9,004 nucleotides of DNA from positions 1 to 9,004 of the forward strand of contig CANQVQ010000065.1 in the NCBI GenBank assembly GCA_947627335.1. Direction: 5' to 3'. Shown here in pieces: positions 1-5,511 of the stretch (the stretch's first letter is position 1; every line of letters starts with the position of its first letter). The position numbers were made by a program, and so were the translations under genes. Below the pieces are notes generated by a model, which saw only the letters and a list, made by a program, of their open reading frames with translations, did not search any database and was not told where the DNA came from. Origin of the DNA: an uncultured Clostridia bacterium. GTDB lineage: Bacteria; Bacillota; Clostridia; Oscillospirales; CAG-382.

Positions 1-1245
1 AACGCTTCCTTCGCGACGACGGAGAACACCCCGGTCAAGGCGAAGGACATCGCCATCGTCTACGGCGAAAAGGGGGACGAGAACACCCTCCTGCCCTTCG
101 TCGCCTACCTCGACGAGGAGGGCAACATCGTCGACACGTTCATGGACGGCTTCCTCTACTGCCCGACCGGCGCGCTCCCGTCCGGCGTCGGACCCCACGA
201 AACCACCAAGAAGGTGGACTGGGACTTCCTCTTTGACAACACCTTCAACGGGGTCACGGGTCTCGACAAGCTCAACGAGGTCGTCGGGCAGGTCAAGACC
301 GCCCTCAACAAGCCGGATTACAAGGTCTACGTCTACTGCACCATCCTCTACCCCCACCCGGACGTCACGGACTTCGGCGACGTCGACGGGGACGGCACAA
401 GCGAATCCATGGCGACCGCGGAGGGTCGTGCGAAGATCTTCGACTGGTACCTCAACCGCTGTATCGACGAATTTGCCTCCCGCGGATACGAAAACATCGA
501 ACTCAACGGCTTCTACTGGGTCAGCGAATGCGTCATCTGGGAGCGGGACGACGCGGACCTTATCAAGGAGGTCTCCGAATACATCCACGCCGTGGACATG
601 CCGTTCCTCTGGGTCCCCTACTACACCGCCAACCGCTACTTCCTCGGCTACGAGCTGGGATTTGACATGGTCTGTATGCAGCCCAACTACGTCTTCCAGC
701 TCGACCGTCCGCTCTACCGTCTGCCCGTCACGGCGGACCGCACCAAGGCGATGGGGATGTGCGTGGAGATCGAACACACCTTCTACGCCCTCTCCGATTC
801 GCGCTACGCCCGGCAGTATATGCAGTACCTCCACTACGGGATGCTGACCGGCTACGACGAGGCGATCCACGTCTACTACGACGACGTCAACAACTTCACG
901 GCGCTCGCGTACAGCGATTCCCCGCTCTGTCGGATGCAGTACGACGCGACCTACCACTTCGTCAAGCAGGACCTCGACGTCACCCCCGACGACCGCGAGG
1001 AGCTTCGCCTTTCCGCGTCCGCCGACGCCGTCACCCGCGGGACCCTCGTCCCCGACGGCGACGACACGCCCTCCCTGTATACGCTGGTCGGCTCGACCGC
1101 GCACGGCAGCATCACCCTCACGCTCGACGGGCAGTTCGCCTACTTCCCGGACAAGGGCTATACCGGCGAGGACAGCTTCACCTACACCTACAACAACTAC
1201 CTCGGCGAGTCGTCCCCGTGTACCGTTACGTTCACGGTAGGGTAG
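1..1245 (+). CDS. DUF4855 domain protein with C-terminal Ig/cadherin-like domain (5' truncated)
   Basis: The reading frame is open from base 1 and ends at TAG 1243-1245, giving 414 residues, so the true N-terminus (and any signal peptide) lies upstream. The internal ATG at 142 is only the first Met in the window, since frame and homology continue to its left. DUF4855-type features, numbered from the first codon in the window, are a GFYWVSE stretch at 170-176, GFD followed by QPNY at 227-230, and EIE at 256-258; acidic and aromatic residues are abundant, as in a carbohydrate-active TIM-barrel-like fold. From about residue 335 to 414 the sequence changes to a beta-rich module with DGQFAYFPDKGYTGEDSFTY, typical of Ig-like/cadherin-like tandem domains of secreted bacterial proteins. 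The family's biochemical activity is unknown to me; a surface or secreted role in glycan handling is inference. A hairpin follows the gene. Confidence 0.8.
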   Translation, partial: NASFATTENTPVKAKDIAIVYGEKGDENTLLPFVAYLDEEGNIVDTFMDGFLYCPTGALPSGVGPHETTKKVDWDFLFDNTFNGVTGLDKLNEVVGQVKTALNKPDYKVYVYCTILYPHPDVTDFGDVDGDGTSESMATAEGRAKIFDWYLNRCIDEFASRGYENIELNGFYWVSECVIWERDDADLIKEVSEYIHAVDMPFLWVPYYTANRYFLGYELGFDMVCMQPNYVFQLDRPLYRLPVTADRTKAMGMCVEIEHTFYALSDSRYARQYMQYLHYGMLTGYDEAIHVYYDDVNNFTALAYSDSPLCRMQYDATYHFVKQDLDVTPDDREELRLSASADAVTRGTLVPDGDDTPSLYTLVGSTAHGSITLTLDGQFAYFPDKGYTGEDSFTYTYNNYLGESSPCTVTFTVG

Positions 1246-1268
1246 ACACCATATTAAACAACATAAGA

Positions 1269-1301
1269 GGGTACGCGTGGTTCTCACGCGTACCCCCGTT
1301 T
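1269..1301 (+). terminator. Hairpin after the DUF4855 gene, possible weak intrinsic terminator
   Basis: A perfect 11-bp stem, GGGTACGCGTG (1269-1279) with CACGCGTACCC (1285-1295), closes a 5-nt loop. Only CC and a short GTTT follow, so the U-tract is poor. It sits between the stop codon of the upstream gene and the ribosome binding site of the glycosylase gene, the usual place for a terminator. Alternatively it protects an mRNA 3' end or allows partial read-through, which would explain why no clear promoter is seen for the next gene. Confidence 0.45.
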
Positions 1302-1318
1302 CAAAAGGAGGGACTTCC

Positions 1319-1822
1319 ATGGACGCCGTTCGCGTCACGCACCCCTTTCCGCCGATCTACGACGAACGCTCCCGCGCACTGGTCCTCGGTTCGTTCCCAT
1401 CCGTCCGTTCGCGGGAGGAAAACTTTTACTACGCGCACCCGCAGAACCGCTTCTGGAAAGTGCTCTCGCACCTATTCGGCGAGCCGCTCCCGCAGACGCG
1501 GGAAGAAAAGACCGGCTTCCTGCTTCGCAACCGCGTCGCGCTCTGGGATTCCGTCGCGTCCTGCGAACTGCGCGGGAGCGCCGACAGCAGTATCCGCGAC
1601 GCACGTCCGAACGACCTGTCCCCGCTCTTCGCCGTTTGCCCGAACCTGCGTGTCTTTACCAACGGCAAAGCGTCCGACGCGTGCTACCGGCGGTACATCC
1701 TGCCGCGAACCGGCGTGTCCGCCGTCTGCCTGCCCTCGACCAGCCCGGCGAACGCCGCGTGGACCCTCCCGCGCCTGTGCGAAGCGTGGAAAATCCTCGC
1801 CGAATCGGTCGGCGTTTCGTGA
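1319..1822 (+). CDS. DNA-deoxyinosine (hypoxanthine) glycosylase, UDG superfamily family 6
   Basis: Predicted 167-residue cytoplasmic DNA-repair enzyme. The family excises hypoxanthine, the product of adenine deamination, from deoxyinosine in DNA and so starts base-excision repair. The whole length fits it: an opening HPFPPIYD block (8-15), LGSFPSVRSREENFYY (23-38), HPQNRFWKV (40-48), ALWD (74-77), CELRGSADSSI (82-92), a NGK element (115-117) and the late loop motif LPSTSPANA (138-146). These match the HDG branch rather than classical Ung. The ATG at 1319 is chosen because AAAAGGAGGG (1303-1312) lies 6 nt upstream; an in-frame GTG at 1277 would start inside the preceding hairpin. It follows the DUF4855 gene by 73 nt, and no functional link to its neighbours is apparent. 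Confidence 0.88.
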   Translation: MDAVRVTHPFPPIYDERSRALVLGSFPSVRSREENFYYAHPQNRFWKVLSHLFGEPLPQTREEKTGFLLRNRVALWDSVASCELRGSADSSIRDARPNDLSPLFAVCPNLRVFTNGKASDACYRRYILPRTGVSAVCLPSTSPANAAWTLPRLCEAWKILAESVGVS

Positions 1823-1847
1823 AATCGCCGTTTTTTGCGGTTTCCGC

Positions 1848-1876
1848 TTGCATTCCGGTCGAAACTGTGCTATACT
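1848..1876 (+). promoter_or_regulatory. Extended -10 promoter driving the THF riboswitch-folT unit
   Basis: The -35 box TTGCAT (1848-1853) and the -10 box TATACT (1871-1876) are separated by exactly 17 nt, and TG at 1868-1869 gives an extended -10 (TGC-TATACT). Initiation would fall near 1883, a few bases before the start of the aptamer, which is the geometry expected for a riboswitch-controlled transcript. Confidence 0.8.
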
Positions 1877-1885
1877 TGAGCCACC

Positions 1886-1985
1886 TACAGAGTAGGCGTT
1901 CGTGCGTATAGTGCCGGAAGGACGGGGAGTTGTCTTTCGGACGAAGGGGCGGTCGTCCCGCGGTACGTTCGCCGCATCCCGCTGA
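1886..1985 (+). ncRNA. Tetrahydrofolate (THF) riboswitch aptamer, folT type
   Basis: The RNA begins CAG-AGUAG (1888-1895) and ends GCAUCCCGCUG (1974-1984), matching the conserved ends of the class-I THF riboswitch (GAGAGUAG ... GCAUCCGCUC). CAG/CUG forms a short P1, GGCG (1895-1898) pairs with CGCC (1970-1973), and CGUGC (1901-1905) pairs with GUACG (1963-1967), giving the interrupted P2. An arm that starts CCGGAAGG and closes with UUUCGG contains GGGA (1925-1928), which can form the family's pseudoknot with UCCC (1977-1980). The next gene is folT, the best-known target of this riboswitch. Family members bind reduced folates and usually switch expression off. Pairings were assigned by eye and not scored with a covariance model. 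Confidence 0.85.
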
Positions 1986-1994
1986 AAAATCCCA

Positions 1995-2019
1995 CGGGAC
2001 AATGGTTTTTGTCTCTTTT
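1995..2019 (+). terminator. Riboswitch expression platform: intrinsic terminator with competing anti-terminator
   Basis: GGGACAA (1996-2002) pairs with UUGUCUC (2009-2015), including one G-U pair, around a 6-nt loop, followed at once by UUUUC. This is an intrinsic terminator between the aptamer and the folT ribosome binding site. The aptamer's 3' segment UCCCG (1977-1981) is perfectly complementary to CGGGA (1995-1999), the base of the terminator stem. The sequence therefore allows an ON state (UCCCG-CGGGA anti-terminator) and a folate-bound OFF state in which UCCCG is held in the aptamer and the terminator forms. The mechanism is inferred from complementarity. Confidence 0.7.
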
Positions 2020-2056
2020 CTCGCAGGAGTTCTGTAAGGAAAGGAGGCATTTTTTC

Positions 2057-2785
2057 ATGCAAAAAACCGTCGAACCGCAACTCTGCCCGCACCCGTTCTC
2101 CCTTACCTACTGGCGGCAGGCGGCGTCCGAACTGACGCGCCTGCGCTCCCTCGTCACGGCGGCGCTGCTCTGCGCGCTCGCCATCGCGCTCGAACGCATC
2201 TACATCCCCGTGCTGTCCAACAACCTGCGGGTCATGTTCTCCTTCCCGGTCGTCGCGCTCTGCTCGATGATCACCGGGCCGGTCATGGCGGTCCCCTGCG
2301 CTCTGCTCGTCGACCTCGTGGGCATCACGCTGGCCCCCGACCCGTTCTTCCCCGGCTACACCCTGACCGCCGTCCTCACCGCACTCGTCTACGCGCTCTT
2401 TCTCTACCGCGCCAAGCCCAGCTTCACGCGTGTCCTGCTCGCGAAGGGGATCATCAACGTCTTTTGCAACGTCCTGCTCGGCTCGGTCTGGAACGTCCTG
2501 CTCCGCTACAGCGGCGACTTCGGGATGTTCGGGTACCTCGCCACGCTCTCCGGCGCGAAGAACCTGCTCCTGCTCCCGCTGGAGGTGTTTATCATCTGCG
2601 CGCTCCTGCGCGCCCTGCGTCACCCGCTGCATCAGATGGGCGCCCTGCCGGACGGCGTCACGCTGTCCTACACCAAAACGCAGTTCGTCGTCCTCGCCGT
2701 CGTCTGCGCCCTCTCCGTCGCCCTGATCGTCCCGTTCGTCTACTGGTACGACCAAATCACCGCGTTCCTGAAGGGGTTGTTTTAG
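2057..2785 (+). CDS. folT: Folate-specific ECF transporter S component (FolT)
   Basis: Integral membrane substrate-binding subunit that should capture folates and work with a shared energizing module (EcfT plus two ATPases), not encoded in this window. The 242-residue protein has a charged N-terminus and hydrophobic segments at roughly 32-47, 58-76, 77-93, 101-118, 124-149, 166-187 and 208-230. The FFPGYTL motif (97-103) and the LSGAKNLLLLPLE stretch (164-176) are typical of FolT. At 242 residues it is longer than I would expect for this family, with an extra predicted C-terminal membrane helix after an approximately 20-residue hydrophilic linker. The ATG at 2057 is preceded by AAGGAGG (2041-2047), 9 nt away; an in-frame TTG at 2009 lies within the terminator stem and is unlikely. 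Expression is predicted to be repressed by reduced folate through the upstream riboswitch. Confidence 0.9.
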   Translation: MQKTVEPQLCPHPFSLTYWRQAASELTRLRSLVTAALLCALAIALERIYIPVLSNNLRVMFSFPVVALCSMITGPVMAVPCALLVDLVGITLAPDPFFPGYTLTAVLTALVYALFLYRAKPSFTRVLLAKGIINVFCNVLLGSVWNVLLRYSGDFGMFGYLATLSGAKNLLLLPLEVFIICALLRALRHPLHQMGALPDGVTLSYTKTQFVVLAVVCALSVALIVPFVYWYDQITAFLKGLF

Positions 2786-2789
2786 GGGA

Positions 2790-2844
2790 ACGGGGGGTAC
2801 GAGGAGTACGGTGGGGGTAGTGACTACCCCCACACCCCCGCAGT
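2790..2844 (+). repeat. Left inverted repeat of the intergenic element
   Basis: This 55-nt repeat contains GTGGGGGTAG (2811-2820) pairing perfectly with CTACCCCCAC (2824-2833) around a TGA loop, then ends ACCCCCGCAGT. It matches the right repeat in inverted orientation at 48/55 positions. The hairpin follows the folT stop closely and could also act as a 3'-end stabilising structure. Confidence 0.75.
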
Positions 2845-2930
2845 CTGGGGGTAAATAAAAGGAAGGCTCGAATTTGAGCCTTCTTTTCTTGTTATTCACG
2901 GACTTCCCGTCACCCCCAAAGTCTGGCGGT
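2833..2930 (+). repeat. Pair of 20-nt imperfect direct repeats inside the element
   Basis: The copies at 2833-2852 and 2911-2930 share CACCCCC, AGTCTGG and GGT blocks and match at 17 of 20 positions, 78 nt apart. The first overlaps the inner edge of the left inverted repeat. The second runs into a 6-bp hairpin, GGTTGC (2928-2933) with GCAACC (2938-2943). The arrangement suggests internal duplication within the element. Confidence 0.55.
2862..2888 (+). terminator. Intrinsic terminator between convergent genes, likely bidirectional
   Basis: GAAGGCTC (2862-2869) and GAGCCTTC (2876-2883) form a perfect 8-bp stem with a 6-nt loop, followed by TTTTC on the + strand. The left flank (2853-2860) is A-rich, which supplies a U-tract on the minus strand. 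It therefore can end both folT transcripts and transcripts of the convergent oxidoreductase gene. It lies inside the inverted-repeat element. Confidence 0.8.
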
Positions 2931-2962
2931 TGCTGTCGCAACCAGCGCCCCCAATTGACCAC

Positions 2963-3079
2963 TCTGCCTCGAATCCAAACACGCAAATTGCGTGCGAGCG
3001 AGCGCTCTGCGGGAGCCGGTGAAAACCGGGTCGTGAAGGTGAAAACCGAGAGAGAATTGAACATACACCCCGAGGCGGG
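2963..3079 (+). ncRNA. Putative multi-branched structured RNA region within the element
   Basis: CTGCCTCG (2964-2971) can pair with CGAGGCGG (3071-3078), with one G-U pair, enclosing several local hairpins. These are CACGC/GCGTG (2980-2984 with 2990-2994), GAGC/GCTC (2996-2999 with 3004-3007), CCGGU-GAAA-ACCGG (3016-3029) and GGU-GAAA-ACC (3038-3047). The GAAA loops exist only on the + strand, suggesting that orientation if the region is transcribed. It resembles no RNA family I can name, and no dedicated promoter was identified. Confidence 0.35.
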
Positions 3080-3107
3080 AAGGTATGGCTTTCCCTATTC
3101 CTTTCCC

Positions 3108-3130
3108 CGAAGTCAACGGAGTTGACTTCG
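3108..3130. repeat. Perfect 10-bp hairpin CGAAGTCAAC/GTTGACTTCG
   Basis: CGAAGTCAAC (3108-3117) and GTTGACTTCG (3121-3130) are exact inverted repeats around a GGA loop. It lies directly inside the right terminal repeat and has no U-tract on either side, so it does not look like a terminator. It may be a structural part of the element or a protein-binding palindrome. Confidence 0.6.
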
Positions 3131-3131
3131 C

Positions 3132-3186
3132 ACTGCGGGGGTTTGGGGGTTGTCACAACCCCCAACGTACCCCTTGTACCCCTCGT
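3132..3186 (-). repeat. Right inverted repeat of the intergenic element
   Basis: This is the inverted partner of 2790-2844. Its hairpin is TTGGGGGTTG (3143-3152) with CAACCCCCAA (3156-3165) around a 3-nt loop. Relative to the left copy, two stem positions differ on both strands of the stem (G-C to T-A and A-T to T-A, read in the left-copy orientation), so the 10-bp stem is kept. Confidence 0.75.
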
Positions 3187-3194
3187 CCTACCCC

Positions 3195-4442
3195 TCAGCA
3201 GGTAAACAGCCCATACGGACCGCGGTCGGCGTCGGGGAACTCGGTACGCAGCACCCAGCGACCGCCGGTGAAATCGGGGATCGCGACGGGCGCGCCGCCC
3301 ATCGCGGCGGAATCGCCGGAAAGCGGCGTAATGCAGAGCAGCGTCGCGGTGTCGTAGGTATCGATCGGCGGCACCAGCCCGTTCAGCACGCTGTCGAAGA
3401 ACGCGTTGTAGACCAGCCAGTCGATGCCGTCGTGCCCACCGATCGGGTCCTTGCGGTACTCCCGCCAGATCGGGTGCTCGTACCGCTCGGCGTACCCCTC
3501 GGCGTTGCCGGCGACCTTGACGACGTTGTCGAACTCCGGCTCGCCGTCCATGTGGATGTAGTCCCCGTCCTCGCAGTACATCCCCTTCGTGCCGCGCACG
3601 GTGAACCCACGCGAATACATCCGCGGGAGGGTCGTGTCCAGCGTCAGGACGACGGTCTGCCCGTTGGCGCACCTGATGACCGTCGTCGTCACGTCGCCCT
3701 GGTTGAAGGTCTTTTCGGCGAGCGGGCTGTCAGCCCGATGCTCGCGGACGTAGGCACGCATCCCGAACGCCCCGGACGTGACCGTGTTGAGCGTCAGCAT
3801 ACGGTTGCCGTGGTTGATGTCCAGCACCGCCATGATCGGACCCAGCTCGTGCGTCGGGTAGTTCTCGCAGTTGCGCAGGAGGTAATTCCGCTGCCGGTAG
3901 TGGCGGTTGACGTCGCCGTTGGCGATCTCGGACCGCAGGTCGTGCAGGTAGCCCCCGGCGCAGTGGACGATCTCGCCGAACACCCCCTGCCGCACCATGT
4001 GCAGCGCCATCAGTTCCCGCCTGCCGTAGCAGCAGTTCTCCAGCAGCATACAGTGTACGCCGGTCTCCTCGTAGGCGCGGACCAACCGCCAGCAGTCCTC
4101 GACCGTGTAGGCGCCGCCGACCTCCATGCCGACCGGGATCCCCGCACGCATCGCCTCGACGGCGATCCCGACGTGGCTCTCCCACGCCGAAAGGACCAAA
4201 AGCGCCTGCGGACGGGACGCGATGACCTCGCGGTAGTCCCGCGTGCAGAGCGGACGCGACCCGGTCTGCGCCTCCACGCGGTCCGCGACGTCCTTCGCAC
4301 GGTCGTCGTACACGTCGCACACGGCGGTCAGCGCGAGCTTCCCACGCTGAACGAGCGGCAAAAGCACCGTATCCACGATGCCTCCGCCCCGCACGCCAAG
4401 CCCGACGACCCCGACGCGGAGCGGTGATTTTTTCTGTTCCAT
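3195..4442 (-). CDS. Gfo/Idh/MocA family oxidoreductase, GH109-like
   Basis: Predicted 415-residue cytoplasmic NAD-dependent enzyme. An N-terminal Rossmann fold carries GVVGLGVRGG (11-20), and an acidic residue in AVCDVYDDRA (40-49) sits where NAD-preferring enzymes bind ribose. The C-terminal sugar-binding half has NCCYGRRELM (136-145), GGYLHDLR (163-170) and YPTHELGP (195-202), which resemble the GH109 branch, known for alpha-N-acetylgalactosaminidases that use NAD in a redox-assisted hydrolysis. Glycosidase or dehydrogenase chemistry and the exact sugar remain inference. No signal peptide is seen, unlike secreted GH109 members. The ATG at 4442 is preferred: GAGAGGG lies upstream at suitable spacing, and the alternative in-frame GTG at 4472 falls at or before the predicted transcription start. 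The gene diverges from the nucleotidyltransferase gene and converges on folT. Confidence 0.85.
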   Translation of the reverse strand: MEQKKSPLRVGVVGLGVRGGGIVDTVLLPLVQRGKLALTAVCDVYDDRAKDVADRVEAQTGSRPLCTRDYREVIASRPQALLVLSAWESHVGIAVEAMRAGIPVGMEVGGAYTVEDCWRLVRAYEETGVHCMLLENCCYGRRELMALHMVRQGVFGEIVHCAGGYLHDLRSEIANGDVNRHYRQRNYLLRNCENYPTHELGPIMAVLDINHGNRMLTLNTVTSGAFGMRAYVREHRADSPLAEKTFNQGDVTTTVIRCANGQTVVLTLDTTLPRMYSRGFTVRGTKGMYCEDGDYIHMDGEPEFDNVVKVAGNAEGYAERYEHPIWREYRKDPIGGHDGIDWLVYNAFFDSVLNGLVPPIDTYDTATLLCITPLSGDSAAMGGAPVAIPDFTGGRWVLRTEFPDADRGPYGLFTC

Positions 4443-4476
4443 GGCAATTCCCTCTCTTTCGATGCTCAACACCCAA

Positions 4477-4506
4477 ATGATAACACATTCCGCCCCAGTT
4501 TGTCAA
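4477..4506 (-). promoter_or_regulatory. Promoter of the Gfo/Idh/MocA gene
   Basis: On the minus strand a perfect -35 TTGACA (4506-4501) is followed after 18 nt by the -10 TATCAT (4482-4477), preceded by TGT to give an extended -10. The predicted start is near 4470, leaving a leader of about 28 nt with the ribosome binding site before the ATG at 4442. Confidence 0.78.
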
Positions 4507-4568
4507 CCGTTTTTTTGCATACGGCGGCGGATGCGAAAAATTTTTTGCCGAAAAATCCCGTTACCCCC

Positions 4569-4597
4569 TTTACTTTATCGCCGTTTTGATGTAAAAT
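4569..4597 (+). promoter_or_regulatory. Promoter of the nucleotidyltransferase-ROK(-aro) run
   Basis: TTTACT (4569-4574) and TAAAAT (4592-4597) are separated by 17 nt. The -10 box matches 5 of 6 consensus positions and the -35 box 4 of 6. Initiation would be near 4604, about 29 nt before the ATG. Three near-identical heptamers (GATGTAA, AATGTAA, GATGTAT; 4588-4608) overlap the -10 and could be an operator or simply A/T-rich promoter sequence. Confidence 0.55.
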
Positions 4598-4632
4598 GTA
4601 AGATGTATAACTATTGAGAGAGAAGGTGTGAC

Positions 4633-5484
4633 ATGACGCTTTTGATCATGGCTGCCGGGCTGGGAAGCCGCTACGGCGGGCTGAAGCAGATGGACCCGGT
4701 CGGTCCGAACGGGGAATTTATTCTGGATTATACGGTATACGACGCGGTACGCGCCGGATTCGACCGGGTGATCTTCGTGATCCGCCCGGAAAACGAGCAG
4801 GCGTTCCGCGAAACGCTCGGCGACCGCATCGCGTCGCGGCACGGGGGACGCGTGGAGGTGCGGTACGCGTTTCAGGAGCTGTCCGACCTGCCGGAGGGGT
4901 TTTCGGTCCCGCCGGGACGGGAAAAACAGTGGGGCACCGCCCACGCCGTGCTTGCCGCAAGGGAGCTGCTTCGCGGGGAGGGGTTCGCGGTGGTCAACGC
5001 CGACGACCTCTACGGCAAGGAGACCTTCCGCCTGCTGCATAACTTCCTGTCGGGCGGTACGGAGAGCGCCTGCGGCTGTATGGTCGGCTTCCCGCTGCGG
5101 AACACCATGACCGAAAACGGCACGGTGTCCCGCGGGGTCTGCGCCTGCGACGAAAGCGGCTGCCTGCTCGACATCTGCGAGGACGGCGTCTGGCACCCGC
5201 TCGACAAGGACTGCATCGTTTCCATGAACGCGTGGGCGTTGGACGGCGGCTTCCTGCGCTCGGCGGAAGCGGGCTTTTCGGACTTCCTGCGGACGCTGAA
5301 GGACCCGCTGAAGCAGGAATACTACCTCCCGACCGCCGTCTGGGCGTACCGCAACCAATGCGGGCGACCCCTGCGCGTCCTGCGCACAAGCGACCGCTGG
5401 TACGGCGTGACCTACCGCGAGGACCGGCAGCGGGTGGTCGAGCACCTGCGCGAACAGACCGCGAACGGAGCGTATCCCTCCTGA
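4633..5484 (+). CDS. Sugar-1-phosphate nucleotidyltransferase family protein
   Basis: Predicted 283-residue cytoplasmic enzyme that transfers an NMP from NTP to a sugar phosphate, making an activated nucleotide sugar. It starts with the nucleotide-binding signature LIMAAGLGSRYGGLKQ (4-19), which includes the G-x-G-S-R loop and the family Lys. It also has QWGTAHAV (99-106), the metal-binding segment NADDLYG (122-128), VSMNAW (196-201) and WYGVTYREDRQRV (256-268). The set fits the NTP_transferase fold, but nucleotide and sugar specificity cannot be read from it. GAGAGAGAAGG (4616-4626) precedes the ATG by 6 nt. A ROK kinase follows after 27 nt, suggesting a kinase/nucleotidyltransferase pair that activates one sugar. 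Confidence 0.85.
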   Translation: MTLLIMAAGLGSRYGGLKQMDPVGPNGEFILDYTVYDAVRAGFDRVIFVIRPENEQAFRETLGDRIASRHGGRVEVRYAFQELSDLPEGFSVPPGREKQWGTAHAVLAARELLRGEGFAVVNADDLYGKETFRLLHNFLSGGTESACGCMVGFPLRNTMTENGTVSRGVCACDESGCLLDICEDGVWHPLDKDCIVSMNAWALDGGFLRSAEAGFSDFLRTLKDPLKQEYYLPTAVWAYRNQCGRPLRVLRTSDRWYGVTYREDRQRVVEHLREQTANGAYPS

Positions 5485-5511
5485 AAAACCACGGAAAGAA
5501 AGGAAATTGCT

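Larger units (their letters stand above)
2790..3186. mobile_element. MITE-like / structured repeat element with 55-nt inverted terminal repeats
   Basis: This stretch fills nearly the whole gap between two convergent genes, starting 4 nt after the folT stop and ending 8 nt before the stop of the minus-strand gene. Its ends, 2790-2844 and the reverse complement of 3132-3186, align without gaps at 48 of 55 positions. Each end contains a 10-bp hairpin with a 3-nt loop. Between the ends are a terminator hairpin, a perfect 10-bp hairpin, short palindromes and two GAAA-tetraloop hairpins. I see no convincing coding frame; small open frames crossing it lack ribosome binding sites and protein-like composition. 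No transposase is present, so any mobility would depend on an enzyme elsewhere. It could also be a conserved structured RNA or an immobile repeat. No obvious target-site duplication was found. Confidence 0.6.

Noticed and set aside
1837..1847. Small hairpin GCGG-TTT-CCGC after the glycosylase gene as a terminator
   Set aside because: Only 4 bp with a 3-nt loop, and the T-run lies before rather than after the stem on the + strand.
2009..2056. Upstream in-frame TTG start for folT
   Set aside because: The codon lies within the terminator stem of the riboswitch expression platform. The ATG at 2057 has a strong AAGGAGG site.
1472..3064. Long minus-strand open frame of about 530 codons across the glycosylase, riboswitch and folT
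   Set aside because: It lies antisense to three well-supported features, has low-complexity Arg/Asp/Glu/Gly-rich composition and spans the riboswitch. Long antisense frames are expected at this GC content.
2874..3125. Possible 83-codon + strand protein inside the repeat element, and the overlapping minus-strand frame 2896-3672
   Set aside because: No ribosome binding site, it runs through hairpins, and it has many Arg/Pro/Ser residues with no domain. The region is better explained as structured non-coding sequence.
2790..3186. CRISPR array or integron attachment site
   Set aside because: There are no regularly spaced identical repeats with unique spacers and no cas or integrase gene. The repeats are a single inverted pair with internal hairpins.
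4443..4472. Upstream in-frame GTG start for the Gfo/Idh/MocA gene
   Set aside because: It falls at or upstream of the predicted transcription start (about 4470), and the extra residues would overlap the ribosome binding site of the ATG at 4442.
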